Of a stretch of 37,391 nt of DNA, positions 27,947 to 37,260 are shown piece after piece. The stretch comes from Sandarakinorhabdus sp. (lineage in GTDB: Bacteria; Pseudomonadota; Alphaproteobacteria; Sphingomonadales; Sphingomonadaceae), in NCBI GenBank assembly GCA_020693225.1, contig JAIMJL010000007.1, forward strand, positions 1 through 37,391. The letters are read 5' to 3'. The stretch's first letter is position 1, and each line of letters starts with the position of its first letter. Made by a program: the position numbers and the translations under genes. The notes beneath the pieces are model-generated. The model was not told where the DNA came from and made no database searches. It was given only the letters and a program-made list of their open reading frames with translations.

Positions 27947-28777
27947 ATGTCACCCATCGCTTCCATGTCCCTTACCGATAGCCTGGATTACGCCCGCCTG
28001 CTGGAGGCGCTGTCGCCGGCGATGCGCGAGGCCGGACATCTGATCGAGCAGTTGAAGGCCGCCGGCTGCGAAGCGCGCGACAAGGCCGACAAAACGGTTG
28101 TGACCGAGGCCGACGAGGCCGCCGAGCGGCTGCTGGAAGCGGCGATCCGCAGTGCCGATCCGGATTCCGTCATCGTCGGCGAGGAGGCCTCTGCAGCCGG
28201 CATCCAGCCCGACACCTGCGCCCGTTTCTGGCTGATCGACCCGTTGGACGGCACCCGCGACTTCGTGGAAGGCGGGGCGGACTATAGCGTGAACATCGGC
28301 CTGATCGAGGATGGCGAGCCGGTGCTCGGCCTCGTGCTGCATCCGCCGTCACAGACGCTGTGGACCGGTGCCAGGGGCCTGGGTGCCTGGAAGGAAATCG
28401 AGAGCGGCGCGCGTGACGCCATCGCCACCCGCCCGCTCGCGCATCCGCCTGTGATCGTGACCAGCCGCTCGCATCTGGATGCAAAAACCAAGGCATGGGT
28501 TGACGCCACCCCCGGCGCAGTTGTCCGCCCGTCCGGCTCATCGCTGAAATTCTGCCTGCTGGCCGAAGGCGCGGCCGACGCCTATCCCCGCTATGGCAAC
28601 ACCTCGGAGTGGGACACCGCCGCCGCGCATGCCATCCTGCTCGCCGCTGGTGGCAGCATGGTGGATTCAGCTGCTCAGCCCTTCCGCTACGGCAAGCCGA
28701 AATATCTGAACGGCAGCTTCCTGGCCCTTGGCGATCCTGCCGCCACCGCCCGCCTGCCGGTGTTTGCGGCGGTGTGA
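27947..28777 (+). CDS. cysQ: 3'(2'),5'-bisphosphate nucleotidase CysQ
   Basis: This is a 276-residue protein of the inositol monophosphatase superfamily. The ATG at 27947 has GAGAG eleven bases upstream; an ATG at 27965 is an alternative. Metal-binding residues are visible in VVTEADEAAE, VGEEAS (Glu79/Glu80), the signature WLIDPLDGTRDF (Asp98, Asp101) and NTSEWDTAAAHA. The segment SGSSLKFCLLAEGAADAYPR is characteristic of CysQ rather than SuhB. CysQ removes the 3'-phosphate of PAP formed in sulfate assimilation and helps recycle sulfate carriers. It converges on aspS. Confidence 0.92.
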   Translation: MSPIASMSLTDSLDYARLLEALSPAMREAGHLIEQLKAAGCEARDKADKTVVTEADEAAERLLEAAIRSADPDSVIVGEEASAAGIQPDTCARFWLIDPLDGTRDFVEGGADYSVNIGLIEDGEPVLGLVLHPPSQTLWTGARGLGAWKEIESGARDAIATRPLAHPPVIVTSRSHLDAKTKAWVDATPGAVVRPSGSSLKFCLLAEGAADAYPRYGNTSEWDTAAAHAILLAAGGSMVDSAAQPFRYGKPKYLNGSFLALGDPAATARLPVFAAV

Positions 28778-28783
28778 AGTTGC

Positions 28784-28806
28784 GCGAGGAGGCGGCGCCT
28801 CCCCGC
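28784..28806. terminator. Weak hairpin between cysQ and aspS
   Basis: GGAGGC (28788-28793) and GCCTCC (28797-28802) with a GGC loop, plus flanking GCG/CGC pairs, can form a hairpin in the 34-nt gap between convergent genes. No T-run follows on either strand, so it is only a candidate bidirectional terminator. Confidence 0.35.
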
Positions 28807-28811
28807 AAGGA

Positions 28812-30608
28812 TCACTTGGCAGGATCGCCTGCGAGGCGGATGGAGAGCTCGCGCAGCTGCTTTTCGCTGACTTCGCTCGGCGCGTTCATCATCAGGTCTT
28901 CGGCTTTCTGGTTCATCGGAAAGACCACGACTTCGCGGATGTTGGGCTCGTCGGCCAGCAGCATGACGATGCGGTCCACACCGGGGGCGGAGCCGCCGTG
29001 CGGGGGCGCGCCGAATTTGAACGCATTGATCATGCCGGCAAATTCACGGTCCACCTGCGCTTGCGTGTAGCCGGCGATTTCAAACGCCTTGTACATGATG
29101 TCAGGCCGATGGTTGCGGATGGCGCCGCTGGAAAGCTCGGTCCCGTTGCAGACGATGTCATACTGGTAGGCGAGGATTTCCAGCGGATTCTTGGTTTCGA
29201 GCGCCTCCAGCTCGCCTTGCGGCATCGAGAAGGGGTTGTGCGAGAAATCGATTCTGCCGGTATCTTCGTCTGCTTCATACATCGGGAAGTCGACGATCCA
29301 GCAGAAGCGATAGGCGTTCTGTTCGATGAGGCCGAGATCCGTACCGACCTTGGTGCGGGCCTGGCCTGCGAGCCTGGCCGCACGCGGGGCCTGATCGCAG
29401 GCGAAGAAAACACCATCATCGGGGCCAAGACCCATTTGCGCGACGATTGCCGCCACGCGATCGGCTTCCAGGTTCTTGGCGATCGGGCCTGCGGCTTCGC
29501 CGGACTTGAAGTTGATGTAGCCAAGCCCTGCCCAGCCTTCGCCACGCGCCCAATCGTTCATCCCGTCGAAGAAAGACCGGGCCTTCAGCCCGGCACCCGG
29601 TGCGGGAACCGCGCGAACGACCGCACCGCCTTCGATCATGCGCGAAAAAACGCCAAAGCCGCCACCGCAAAAATGCGCTGTGACATCGGCAATGATCAGG
29701 GGATTGCGCAGATCGGGCTTGTCGTTGCCATATCTCAGCATCGATTCGGCATAGGGAATGCGCGGGAAGGGCGTGGGCGTTACCGACCAGGGTGTTTCCC
29801 GGTTCCAGCTTGCAAACTCCTCGAAAACCCCGCCCAGCACAGGTTCGATCGCCTGGAACACATCGTCCTGGGTGACAAAACTCATCTCGAAATCCAGCTG
29901 ATAGAATTCGCCCGGCGAGCGATCGGCGCGGGCGTCTTCATCGCGGAAGCAGGGGGCAATCTGGAAATAGCGATCGAAGCCGGCCACCATCAGCAGCTGC
30001 TTGAACATCTGCGGCGCTTGCGGCAGCGCATAGAATTTGCCGGGATGCATGCGGCTGGGAACAAGGAAATCGCGCGCGCCTTCCGGGCTGCTGGCGGTGA
30101 GGATCGGCGTCTGGAACTCGGTGAACCCTTGCGCAATCATCCGCTGGCGCAGCGATGCAATCACTTTCGAGCGCAGCATGATGTTGCGGTGCAGCCGCTC
30201 GCGCCGCAGATCGAGATAACGATATTTCAGCCGGATCTCCTCCGGATAGTCGGTGTCGGCGGCAACCGGGAGCGGCAACTCGGCGGCAGCGGATTGCACC
30301 GTCACGCCGCGAACGCGGACTTCGATCTCGCCGGTTGGCAGGTTGGGATTGATCGTGCCCGCCTCGCGCGCCACCACTTCGCCATCGATCGTCACCACCG
30401 ATTCGAGCCGCAGCGCATCCAGCGTTGCCAGATGCTCGGAGCCGGCGGCGGCAACCAGCTGGGTCAATCCGTGATGGTCACGCAAGTCGACGAACAGCAC
30501 GCCGCCATGGTCGCGCTTGCGGTGCACCCAGCCGGACAGGCGAACGCTGGACGAAACATCGGCAACGCGCAGCGCGCCGCATGTGTGGGTTCTGTAGGCA
30601 TGTGTCAT
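28812..30608 (-). CDS. aspS: Aspartyl-tRNA synthetase
   Basis: This 598-residue class II synthetase has an N-terminal anticodon-binding OB fold ([26 protein letters not shown], about residues 22-48) and the catalytic core. Motif 2 is [31 protein letters not shown] (near 210-240), and the bacterial GAD insertion domain lies near 290-420. Motif 3 is [27 protein letters not shown] near 550-575. The SPGEF form of motif 2 is common in alphaproteobacteria. Whether it also charges tRNA-Asn cannot be judged here. It is transcribed leftward, divergent from rnd across 68 nt. Confidence 0.98.
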   Translation of the reverse strand: MTHAYRTHTCGALRVADVSSSVRLSGWVHRKRDHGGVLFVDLRDHHGLTQLVAAAGSEHLATLDALRLESVVTIDGEVVAREAGTINPNLPTGEIEVRVRGVTVQSAAAELPLPVAADTDYPEEIRLKYRYLDLRRERLHRNIMLRSKVIASLRQRMIAQGFTEFQTPILTASSPEGARDFLVPSRMHPGKFYALPQAPQMFKQLLMVAGFDRYFQIAPCFRDEDARADRSPGEFYQLDFEMSFVTQDDVFQAIEPVLGGVFEEFASWNRETPWSVTPTPFPRIPYAESMLRYGNDKPDLRNPLIIADVTAHFCGGGFGVFSRMIEGGAVVRAVPAPGAGLKARSFFDGMNDWARGEGWAGLGYINFKSGEAAGPIAKNLEADRVAAIVAQMGLGPDDGVFFACDQAPRAARLAGQARTKVGTDLGLIEQNAYRFCWIVDFPMYEADEDTGRIDFSHNPFSMPQGELEALETKNPLEILAYQYDIVCNGTELSSGAIRNHRPDIMYKAFEIAGYTQAQVDREFAGMINAFKFGAPPHGGSAPGVDRIVMLLADEPNIREVVVFPMNQKAEDLMMNAPSEVSEKQLRELSIRLAGDPAK

Positions 30609-30676
30609 GGCGCGGGGTTGATGCGGCGCGCGGGCCTTTTGTCAAGCGCAGGCTTTGCCGCTATGCGATTTCCCCC

Positions 30677-31978
30677 ATGCATATTCACCCCCTGATCACC
30701 GATGCGGCCGACCTGAAAAGCCTTTGCGCCCGCCTCTCCACCCGCCCCTTTGTCGCCATCGACACCGAGTTCATGCGGGAAAACACCTACTATCCGGAGC
30801 TGTGCCTTCTTCAGCTGGCAAGTGACGAGGAGGCCGCCGCCGTTGATCCGCTGGCACCCGGCATGGATTTGTCGCCCTTCCTGGCCATGCTGGACGATGA
30901 AGATCTGCTGAAATTGATCCACGCCGGCGGGCAGGACCTGGAGATTTTCTACAATCTCACCGGTCGCACCCCTTCGCCGATGTTCGATACCCAGATCGCC
31001 GCCATGGCGCTCGGCATGGGCGAGCAGGTGAGCTACGCCAATCTGGTGGCGCATTTCACAGGCCACCAGATCGACAAGGGTGCCCGGTTCACCGATTGGG
31101 CGCGGCGGCCGCTTTCAGAACGCCAGCTCGAATATGCCATCGGAGATGTGACCCATCTCGCACAACTGTTCCCCAAGATGTTGGAAAAGCTGCGGAAAAC
31201 GGGCCGTGGCGAATGGCTGGACGAGGAAATGGCGCGGCTGGCGGAACCGTCCAACTACACGGTAGACCCGGATCGCGCCTGGCTGCGGCTGAAGCTGCCG
31301 AGCCGCCGTGCCGATGTGCTGGGGCGGCTGAAGGCGCTGGCGCGGTGGCGCGAGGAGGAGGCAAAATCCAAGAATGTGCCGCGCGGGCGAATCATCAAGG
31401 ACGAGACGCTTGCCGATCTTGCCGGTTCGCCGCCACGTGATCAGGCCGATCTTGGCCGGGTTCGCGGCCTTTCGGCAACGTGGGCCGGCAATGCCATTGG
31501 CGCGCGGTTGCTCGATGTGCTGGCGGCGGCGGAGCCCTTGCCGGCAGACGAAATGCCGCTGCGCGATGCCGCGCGGCCCGGTCTTTCCACCGATGCGGCG
31601 CTGATTGCCGATCTGTTGAAATTGCTGTTGAAGCTGCGGGCCAAGGAGGCCGGCGTTGCGCCGAAGCTGGTGGCGAAGGGCGATGATCTGGAATGTCTGG
31701 CCGGTGGTCAGCGCGAAGGTCTGCCGCTGCTGTGCGGCTGGCGCCGGCAGATCTTCGGTGATGACGCGCTGGCGCTGGTTGAGGGGCGACTCGGCTTTTC
31801 CGTGCGGGCGGGCGTTTTAAGGATGACAGCGTTGGACGCGATCAGCCCGCCAGAGCTGCAAATTGCGCCGGATCGAGCAATGCCAGACGCGGCTGCAGGC
31901 CAAAGCCCTGCGCCAGATAGCGATGCCGCCGCGCCACCGGTTCGCCGTAAAGCGCGGCAGACGCGCGCAGCAGGCTGA
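30677..31978 (+). CDS. rnd: Ribonuclease D, with C-terminal extension over ppx
   Basis: This is a 433-residue protein starting at MHIHPLITDAADLKSL. The DEDDy exonuclease motifs are present: VAIDTEFMRENTYYPELCLLQL (Exo I), IHAGGQDLEIFYN (Exo II) and YAIGDVTHLAQLF (Exo III). An HRDC domain follows (about residues 210-290: RLKALARWREEEAKSKNVPRGRIIKDETLADLA), then a second helical repeat. RNase D trims tRNA 3' ends. Family members are usually about 380-390 residues. Here the last 46 residues, after GFSVRAGVLRM, are read antisense to the ppx 3' end over 137 bp and look unlike RNase D. Loss of one T in the TTTT run at 31815-31818 would give a normal-length protein. Confidence 0.93.
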   Translation: MHIHPLITDAADLKSLCARLSTRPFVAIDTEFMRENTYYPELCLLQLASDEEAAAVDPLAPGMDLSPFLAMLDDEDLLKLIHAGGQDLEIFYNLTGRTPSPMFDTQIAAMALGMGEQVSYANLVAHFTGHQIDKGARFTDWARRPLSERQLEYAIGDVTHLAQLFPKMLEKLRKTGRGEWLDEEMARLAEPSNYTVDPDRAWLRLKLPSRRADVLGRLKALARWREEEAKSKNVPRGRIIKDETLADLAGSPPRDQADLGRVRGLSATWAGNAIGARLLDVLAAAEPLPADEMPLRDAARPGLSTDAALIADLLKLLLKLRAKEAGVAPKLVAKGDDLECLAGGQREGLPLLCGWRRQIFGDDALALVEGRLGFSVRAGVLRMTALDAISPPELQIAPDRAMPDAAAGQSPAPDSDAAAPPVRRKARQTRAAG

Positions 31979-33425
31979 GCGTCAGGGATTTTCCCTGCAG
32001 GCCGATTCGGGCGGCAGCCAGCGGCTCGGCCGCACCGCCACCCAGCCGCTGGCCCAGCCGCAGCGCCAGACCCCATAGCCGCGCGCGCTCCAGCAGCGAA
32101 GCATCGGCCAGCTGGGTAAGGATGGCGGTCTGCGGCGAGGGCATGGCACCGCCGTTCAGCACGAACAGCGCCGCCGCCAGCATGGCGCGCCCTTCCGCAT
32201 CAATACCCACCCAGCTGCCATGAAGGGCCGTATCCATCCCGTCTTCGGCGCGCATGTCGGGATGGGCGCGCCAGGCGCTGTCGGCGAGCAGGCAGGCGGT
32301 GTGACGAATACGGCGCAAGGCAGCTGATTCGCCCGGAAACAACGGATCGGTGAAGGCCAGCAGCGCATCCCCGACAGCATCGTCACTGCCATCGCAGAAT
32401 CGCCCGGTGCGCTGGGCGGTTTCCCGGGCTGCGGCCAGCAGCGGATCATCGCTGCGGCTGGCCAGGGGCAGCGACTCATAGAGCAGCCCCTCCCGCAGGC
32501 CATAGGCCGACGAAATGATGCAGCTGGAGCCCAGCTTCTGGGTGACCGCCCGCAGCAGAGCCGCGGCCCCCGGCAACTGCGGCGCCCGCGAGCTGGATAC
32601 AGCCGGCACGGCTTTCAGGGATTTTACCGGAAGCTGCGCCAGGGTTCGCACCAGCCGGGTGGGCGCGTCGGCGGGCATCACATGGTGGTGGATAACCGGC
32701 AGCGGCCAATCGGTCAGGTGCATGTGCAGCTGCGCCAGCGCCCGCCAACTGCCTCCAACCGCATAGAAGGGCTTGCCGCGCCCACTTGCTGCCCAATCCA
32801 GCTTTTCCAGCGCGTCGGAGATATAGCCGGTCAAGGCCCGGCGATTCTTCTTGCGCACGGCGTCCAGCTTCAGCGCACCGATCGGCAGCGACAGCCGCTC
32901 GAACATCTGGCCATTGGCAATGCGTATCAGCTCCAGCGAGCCGCCGCCGAGATCGCCGACCACGCCATCGGCTTCGGGGATCCCGGCAATCACCCCGAAA
33001 GCAGCGCCCCGCGCCTCGGATTCGCCATCGATGATTTCCACCGCGATTCCGGTTTCCCGCCGCACCCGCGCCACGAAAGCCTCGCCGTTCATTGCCTCGC
33101 GCACGGCGGCGGTGGCAACGGCGCGCAGACTGTCCACGCCCATGGCATCGCAAAGCTGCGCGAATCGGGCGAGCGCGGCGACGGCTATGTCGATCGAATC
33201 GTCTGACAGCATCCCGCCAACCGCCATGCCGCGCCCAAGGCCCGCCATGACCTTTTCGTTGAACAGAACGGCAGGCGTGCGGGTCAAACCTTGGTACACC
33301 ACGAGGCGAACCGAATTGGAGCCAATGTCGATGATGGCGACTCGCGGCCTGGCACACGCATTGGCGATCGCCGCCGACTGCATGTCAATCGCCCTTTGCT
33401 CGGCGGCAAGGGCCATGGCCGACAT
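31842..33425 (-). CDS. ppx: Exopolyphosphatase, Ppx/GppA family
   Basis: This 527-residue protein is of the ASKHA phosphatase fold: RVAIIDIGSNSVRLVVYQG (phosphate loop 1), VATAAVREAMNGEAF, then GVVGDLGGGSLELIRI (phosphate loop 2) and a C-terminal HD-like helical domain (RIRHTACLLADSAWRAHPDMRAED, near 370-390). It removes phosphate from polyphosphate ends or hydrolyses pppGpp; the two activities cannot be told apart here. Its start overlaps the alaS stop (TGATG), an unusual partner. The protein's first 27 residues precede the domain; a start at the internal ATG (MQSAAIANAC) is possible. Confidence 0.93.
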   Translation of the reverse strand: MSAMALAAEQRAIDMQSAAIANACARPRVAIIDIGSNSVRLVVYQGLTRTPAVLFNEKVMAGLGRGMAVGGMLSDDSIDIAVAALARFAQLCDAMGVDSLRAVATAAVREAMNGEAFVARVRRETGIAVEIIDGESEARGAAFGVIAGIPEADGVVGDLGGGSLELIRIANGQMFERLSLPIGALKLDAVRKKNRRALTGYISDALEKLDWAASGRGKPFYAVGGSWRALAQLHMHLTDWPLPVIHHHVMPADAPTRLVRTLAQLPVKSLKAVPAVSSSRAPQLPGAAALLRAVTQKLGSSCIISSAYGLREGLLYESLPLASRSDDPLLAAARETAQRTGRFCDGSDDAVGDALLAFTDPLFPGESAALRRIRHTACLLADSAWRAHPDMRAEDGMDTALHGSWVGIDAEGRAMLAAALFVLNGGAMPSPQTAILTQLADASLLERARLWGLALRLGQRLGGGAAEPLAAARIGLQGKSLTLSLLRASAALYGEPVARRHRYLAQGFGLQPRLALLDPAQFAALAG

Positions 33426-36091
33426 CAGGCTGCCACCTCGAACAGAGCCTTGAGTGCCGCGCGTACGGCTTCGACCGCCGACTCCGCCGCCGTGCCATCC
33501 GGCCCACCCGCCTGCGCCATGTCGGGCCGGCCGCCGCCACCCTGGCCGCCCAGCGCAGCGGCGGCCGCACGCACCAGATCCACCGCCGAAACCCGGGCCA
33601 GCAGATCATCGGTCACACCGATGGCAACGCTTGCGCGGCCTTCGTTGACGGCCACAATCGCAGCAACGCCCGATCCGATCCGCGCCTTCGCCTCATCCAC
33701 CAGACCGCGCAGGGCCTTGGCCTCCACGCCTGCCAGCACCTGCCCGACAAAGCCGGCCGGGCCGATCCGCTCCACTTCAGCCTGCGCGGCTGCCGGTCCG
33801 GCCAGCGCCAGCGCCTTCTTCGCGTCGGCAAGCTCGCGCTCTGCCCGCTTCACCTGCTCAACCAGCAGCGAAACCCGCTCCGCCACCTCATCGGGCCGCA
33901 CCTTCAGCGCCGATGCGGCAGACTTCAACGCCGCCTCCTGCCCCAGCAGATGGTGCCGGGCCGCCTCTCCGGTCAGCGCCTCGATACGCCGCACGCCGGA
34001 AGACACCGCCGATTCCGACACGATCCGGAACAGGGCAATATCGCCGGTTGCGTTCACATGCGTGCCCCCACACAGCTCCACCGAATAGGATATGCCGCTG
34101 TCGCGCGCCCGTCCCATCGAAAGCACCCTCACCTCGTCGCCATATTTCTCGCCGAACAGCGCCAGCGCACCGGCCTCGACCGCCGCATCCGGCGTCATCA
34201 AGCGCGTGGTCACGGGCAGGTTGGCGCGAATTTCGGCGTTTACCAGCGCTTCCACAGCAGCGATCTCGCCCGCAGTCAGCGCCTTCTGGTGCGAGAAATC
34301 GAAACGCAGCCGATCGGCGGCCACCAGGCTGCCCTTCTGCGAGACATGACCACCCAGCGTATCGCGCAGCGCCGCGTGCAGCAGGTGCGTCGCCGAATGG
34401 CTGGCGCGCACAGCGGCCCGGCGCTCGGCATCCACAGCGAGTTGCACAGCCTGACCGAGCCGAACCGTCCCCGCTTCCACGATACCCTTCATCGCATGCA
34501 ACCGCCCGAGCGGCTTGGCGGTCTCCTCGATCCGCACCCGCAATCCGCCGTCCGCCGTTACCCAGCCGGCATCACCGACCTGGCCACCCGACTCGGCATA
34601 GAAAGGCGTCTGGTTGGTCAGCAACGTGACCGCGTCGCCAGCCACAGCTGTGTCAGCCTCTGCCCCGTCCTTCACGATAGCGAGGATTTCACCCTGCGCT
34701 TCCAGCGTCGCGTAGCCGATGAAATCGGTGCCTCCCAACCGCTCGGCGAGATCGAACCAGAGCGCATCAGTGCCGGCCGCCCCGCTTCCGGCCCAGGCGG
34801 CGCGGGCGCGGGTTTTCTGCTCGGCCATGGCGGCATCGAAGCCGGCACGATCCACCGTCAACCCCTGCGCCCGGAGCGCATCCTCGGTGAGATCATAGGG
34901 GAAGCCGAAGGTGTCATACAGCCGGAAGGCGACATCGCCGCCCAGCATTCCGCCCGCTGGCAGGCTGGCGGTTGCTTCATCCAGCAGCCGCAGGCCGTTC
35001 TGCAGGGTCTGCCGGAAGCGCGTTTCCTCCAGCTTCAATGTTTCGGCAATCAACGCCTGCGCCCGGCCCAGCTCGGGAAAGGCGGATCCCATCTGTGTGA
35101 CCAGCGCCGGCACCAGCCGGTGCATCAGCGGCTCGGAGGCGCCCAGCAGATGCGCGTGCCGCATGGCGCGCCGCATGATCCGCCGCAGCACATAGCCCCG
35201 CCCCTCGTTGGCGGGCAGCACGCCGTCTGCCACCAGAAAGCACGACGCGCGCAGGTGATCGGCGATGATGCGGTGCGAGGCGCGGGTTTCCGGCGCATCG
35301 GCGCTGGTTTTGGTGAGGGCTGCGGATTCCGCGATCAGGGCGCGGAAAACATCGATCTCGTAATTGTCGTGGGTGCCCTGCAAAACGGCGGCGATGCGCT
35401 CCAGCCCCATGCCGGTGTCGATCGATGGCTTGGGCAGGTTGATCCGCGTGCCATCCGGCTGCTGATCGAACTGCATGAACACCAGGTTCCAGATTTCAAC
35501 GAAGCGGTCGCCGTCTTCATCCGGCGAGCCGGGCGGGCCGCCGGGGATGTGGTCGCCATGGTCGTAGAAGATTTCCGAGCATGGCCCGCATGGCCCGGTG
35601 TCGCCCATCGACCAGAAATTGTCGTTGGTTGCAATTCGGATGATCCGCTCGTCCGGCAGCCCGGCGATGCGCTTCCAAAGCGCATGCGCCTCATCGTCGG
35701 TGTGATAGACGGTCACGGTCAGCTTCTCGGCCGGAATGCCCCATTCGCGGGTCAGCAGATCCCACGCCAGCGTGATGGCCTGCTCCTTGAAATAATCGCC
35801 GAACGAGAAATTGCCCAGCATTTCAAAGAAGGTGTGGTGCCGGGCCGTATAGCCCACATTGTCCAGATCATTGTGCTTGCCGCCCGCCCGCACACACTTC
35901 TGCGACGAGGTGGCGGTGGAATAGCGGCGGCTTTCCTGGCCGGTGAAAACATATTTGAACGGCACCATGCCGGCGTTCACGAACATCAGCGTGGGGTCGT
36001 TCTGCGGCACCAGCGGCGCCGACGGCACCAGGCTGTGCCCGGCGGCAGCAAAATGCTCCAGAAAGGAGCGCCGGATATCATTGCTGTGCAT
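33425..36091 (-). CDS. alaS: Alanyl-tRNA synthetase
   Basis: This is an 888-residue protein. The start [19 protein letters not shown] is chosen because it fits the family's conserved N-terminus; an adjacent ATG at 36094 is equally possible and the Shine-Dalgarno is weak. The class II core is at the N-terminus ([37 protein letters not shown]). The editing domain has the zinc/hydrolysis motifs [11 protein letters not shown] near 565 and [14 protein letters not shown] near 672. A C-terminal coiled coil and glycine-rich Ala-domain end follow ([20 protein letters not shown]). It is coupled to ppx downstream and follows a small unknown gene by 53 nt. Confidence 0.98.
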   Translation of the reverse strand: MHSNDIRRSFLEHFAAAGHSLVPSAPLVPQNDPTLMFVNAGMVPFKYVFTGQESRRYSTATSSQKCVRAGGKHNDLDNVGYTARHHTFFEMLGNFSFGDYFKEQAITLAWDLLTREWGIPAEKLTVTVYHTDDEAHALWKRIAGLPDERIIRIATNDNFWSMGDTGPCGPCSEIFYDHGDHIPGGPPGSPDEDGDRFVEIWNLVFMQFDQQPDGTRINLPKPSIDTGMGLERIAAVLQGTHDNYEIDVFRALIAESAALTKTSADAPETRASHRIIADHLRASCFLVADGVLPANEGRGYVLRRIMRRAMRHAHLLGASEPLMHRLVPALVTQMGSAFPELGRAQALIAETLKLEETRFRQTLQNGLRLLDEATASLPAGGMLGGDVAFRLYDTFGFPYDLTEDALRAQGLTVDRAGFDAAMAEQKTRARAAWAGSGAAGTDALWFDLAERLGGTDFIGYATLEAQGEILAIVKDGAEADTAVAGDAVTLLTNQTPFYAESGGQVGDAGWVTADGGLRVRIEETAKPLGRLHAMKGIVEAGTVRLGQAVQLAVDAERRAAVRASHSATHLLHAALRDTLGGHVSQKGSLVAADRLRFDFSHQKALTAGEIAAVEALVNAEIRANLPVTTRLMTPDAAVEAGALALFGEKYGDEVRVLSMGRARDSGISYSVELCGGTHVNATGDIALFRIVSESAVSSGVRRIEALTGEAARHHLLGQEAALKSAASALKVRPDEVAERVSLLVEQVKRAERELADAKKALALAGPAAAQAEVERIGPAGFVGQVLAGVEAKALRGLVDEAKARIGSGVAAIVAVNEGRASVAIGVTDDLLARVSAVDLVRAAAAALGGQGGGGRPDMAQAGGPDGTAAESAVEAVRAALKALFEVAA

Positions 36092-36144
36092 CATGCTGTG
36101 CGTGGTATTTCCGTGGCTGGCCGCCCCCATCTGGGCAGCGGCCT

Positions 36145-36486
36145 TCAATAGGGTGCGAGGCCGCCCTCCGGCAAGCCCGCGTGCTGCGACCGTCGCACAT
36201 CGGCCAACCGCTGCTCCAGCGAAGCCAGCGCCGGCTCCAGTGCGCAGGGTTCGGCGCCGACAACCGCCGGCGTCGGAGCCCAATCACGCGAGGCGCCCGC
36301 TTGCCCATCGGCAATCCCCGCCAGCACATGCGAAAGCCGGATGCGCAGATCCAGCAGCGCGACTGCGGCGGATGCGCGCTGGTGCGGAGATATCGCGCCC
36401 GGCACCGGTTCGGCGGTATCAAGCTGCTTTGCCAGCATGCGCGCTTCGTGCAGCAGGCGATCGAGATCAGGGGAATAGGGCAGCAT
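36145..36486 (-). CDS. Small uncharacterised helical protein upstream of alaS
   Basis: This is a 113-residue frame starting at [23 protein letters not shown]; codons upstream of this are antisense to the hsp20 promoter and coding region and are unlikely to be translated. The composition is helical ([27 protein letters not shown] and [19 protein letters not shown]) with a central Ala/Pro/Gly linker. No motif or signal peptide is seen. It lies 53 nt upstream of alaS on the same strand and could be cotranscribed. The case for it being real rests on its compact helical pattern and placement; it could still be spurious. Confidence 0.5.
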   Translation of the reverse strand: MLPYSPDLDRLLHEARMLAKQLDTAEPVPGAISPHQRASAAVALLDLRIRLSHVLAGIADGQAGASRDWAPTPAVVGAEPCALEPALASLEQRLADVRRSQHAGLPEGGLAPY

Positions 36487-36527
36487 GGGCACAGCATGGC
36501 CCGGTCCGCGCAATTTCGGCAAGACCT

Positions 36528-36556
36528 CTTGAAAGCCAGCCACCGAAAACCCAAAT
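36528..36556 (+). promoter_or_regulatory. Candidate heat-shock (RpoH-type) promoter of hsp20
   Basis: CTTGAA (36528-36533) and CCCAAAT (36550-36556) are separated by 16 nt and resemble the sigma-32 elements CTTGAAA and CCCCATNT. Transcription would begin near 36562, exactly where the first leader hairpin begins, leaving a leader of about 90 nt before hsp20. The -10 element is an imperfect match. Confidence 0.5.
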
Positions 36557-36560
36557 CCCT

Positions 36561-36654
36561 GCTGTCGCCAAGGCAGCCTGATCGGTGCCCCAGACGACAC
36601 GCCCGGCCTGATGGCGGGCACACACCAACCATTGCTTTGAAAGGATGGAATGCC
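36561..36654 (+). promoter_or_regulatory. ROSE-like RNA thermometer in the hsp20 leader
   Basis: Three successive hairpins can form: GCTGTC/GGCAGC (36561-36577), GCCC-GCC/GGC-GGGC with one bulged G (36601-36619), and a terminal one at 36629-36648. In the last, CCAUU-(G)-CUU pairs with AAGGAUGG and so sequesters the AAGGA Shine-Dalgarno sequence at 36641-36645. The UUGCU opposite AGGA with a bulged G is the defining pattern of ROSE elements, which melt on heating and control small heat-shock genes in alpha- and gammaproteobacteria. Confidence 0.8.
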
Positions 36655-37128
36655 ATGCGTACGTTTGATTTTGCCCCTCTTCTCCGCTCCTCTGTGGGCT
36701 TCGAGAATCTGAATCGTTTGCTGGATGTTGCGTCGCGTGCGGCCGAAGGCGACACTGCCTTTCCGCCCTACAACATCGAAAAGCTGGGTACGGATTCCTA
36801 TCGCATCACGATGGCGGTTGCCGGCTTCTCGCAGGACGAGCTGGATCTCACCGTGCAGGAAAACATGCTGATCGTGACCGGCAAGGCCACCGAGCAGGCC
36901 AATTCGCCCGAGCGCAGCTTCCTGCACCGCGGCATTGCCAAGCGCGCCTTCGAGCGGCGCTTCCAGCTGGCCGATGTCATCCGGGTGACCGGAGCCGGCT
37001 ATGAAAATGGCCTGCTGCATATCGAGCTGGTGCGCGAAGTTCCCGAGCACAAGAAGCCGCGCAAGGTGGAAATTGGCACGGCTGCCAACACGGGAATCGT
37101 TATCGAGGCGGATAAGGCCGCCGCGTAA
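36655..37128 (+). CDS. hsp20: Small heat-shock protein, Hsp20 family
   Basis: This 157-residue protein starts at MRTFDFAPLLRSSVGFENLNRLLD. The alpha-crystallin domain spans about residues 38-130: YNIEKLGTDSYRITMAVAGFSQDELDLTVQENMLIVTGKA, then SFLHRGIAKRAFERRFQLAD and the hallmark GAGYENGLLHIELVREVPE. The C-terminal tail has an I-x-I type motif (GIVIEADKA) used in oligomer contacts. It is a cytoplasmic holdase that keeps unfolded proteins soluble during heat stress. Control is probably by a heat-shock sigma promoter plus the ROSE-like leader just upstream, and transcription ends at a strong terminator. Confidence 0.97.
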   Translation: MRTFDFAPLLRSSVGFENLNRLLDVASRAAEGDTAFPPYNIEKLGTDSYRITMAVAGFSQDELDLTVQENMLIVTGKATEQANSPERSFLHRGIAKRAFERRFQLADVIRVTGAGYENGLLHIELVREVPEHKKPRKVEIGTAANTGIVIEADKAAA

Positions 37129-37178
37129 GCGACACCTTCCGAAAAGCCGCCGCCTGAGCCCCTTTCAGGCTGGCGCAG

Positions 37179-37215
37179 AAGGGGCCGATCCGCACCGGGT
37201 CGGCCCCTTTTCTCT
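37179..37215 (+). terminator. Rho-independent terminator after hsp20
   Basis: AAGGGGCCGA (37179-37188) and TCGGCCCCTT (37200-37209) form a perfect 10-bp stem with an 11-nt loop, followed by a T-rich run (TTTTCTCTT). It lies about 50 nt downstream of the hsp20 stop. It is the best intrinsic terminator in the window. Confidence 0.92.
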
Positions 37216-37260
37216 TGCTGCTGCCCGGCCTAAGGATGCGCAACTTCTGGGGAGATGGGC

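Noticed and set aside
27877-27966. N-terminal extension of the CYD-motif protein to 27966
   Set aside because: It would bury the signal peptide, and a strong Shine-Dalgarno sequence precedes the start at 27876.
28728-30695. Open frame of 655 codons antisense to aspS
   Set aside because: It covers the whole synthetase gene on the opposite strand, has no domain and is explained by GC-rich third positions.
33950-36151. Open frame of 733 codons antisense to alaS
   Set aside because: Same explanation: a shadow of a clear housekeeping gene, with composition rich in H, R, Q and G.
36487-37050. Extension of the small gene upstream of alaS to 301 residues
   Set aside because: The extension is antisense to hsp20 and its thermometer leader; the compact helical part begins only at 36486.
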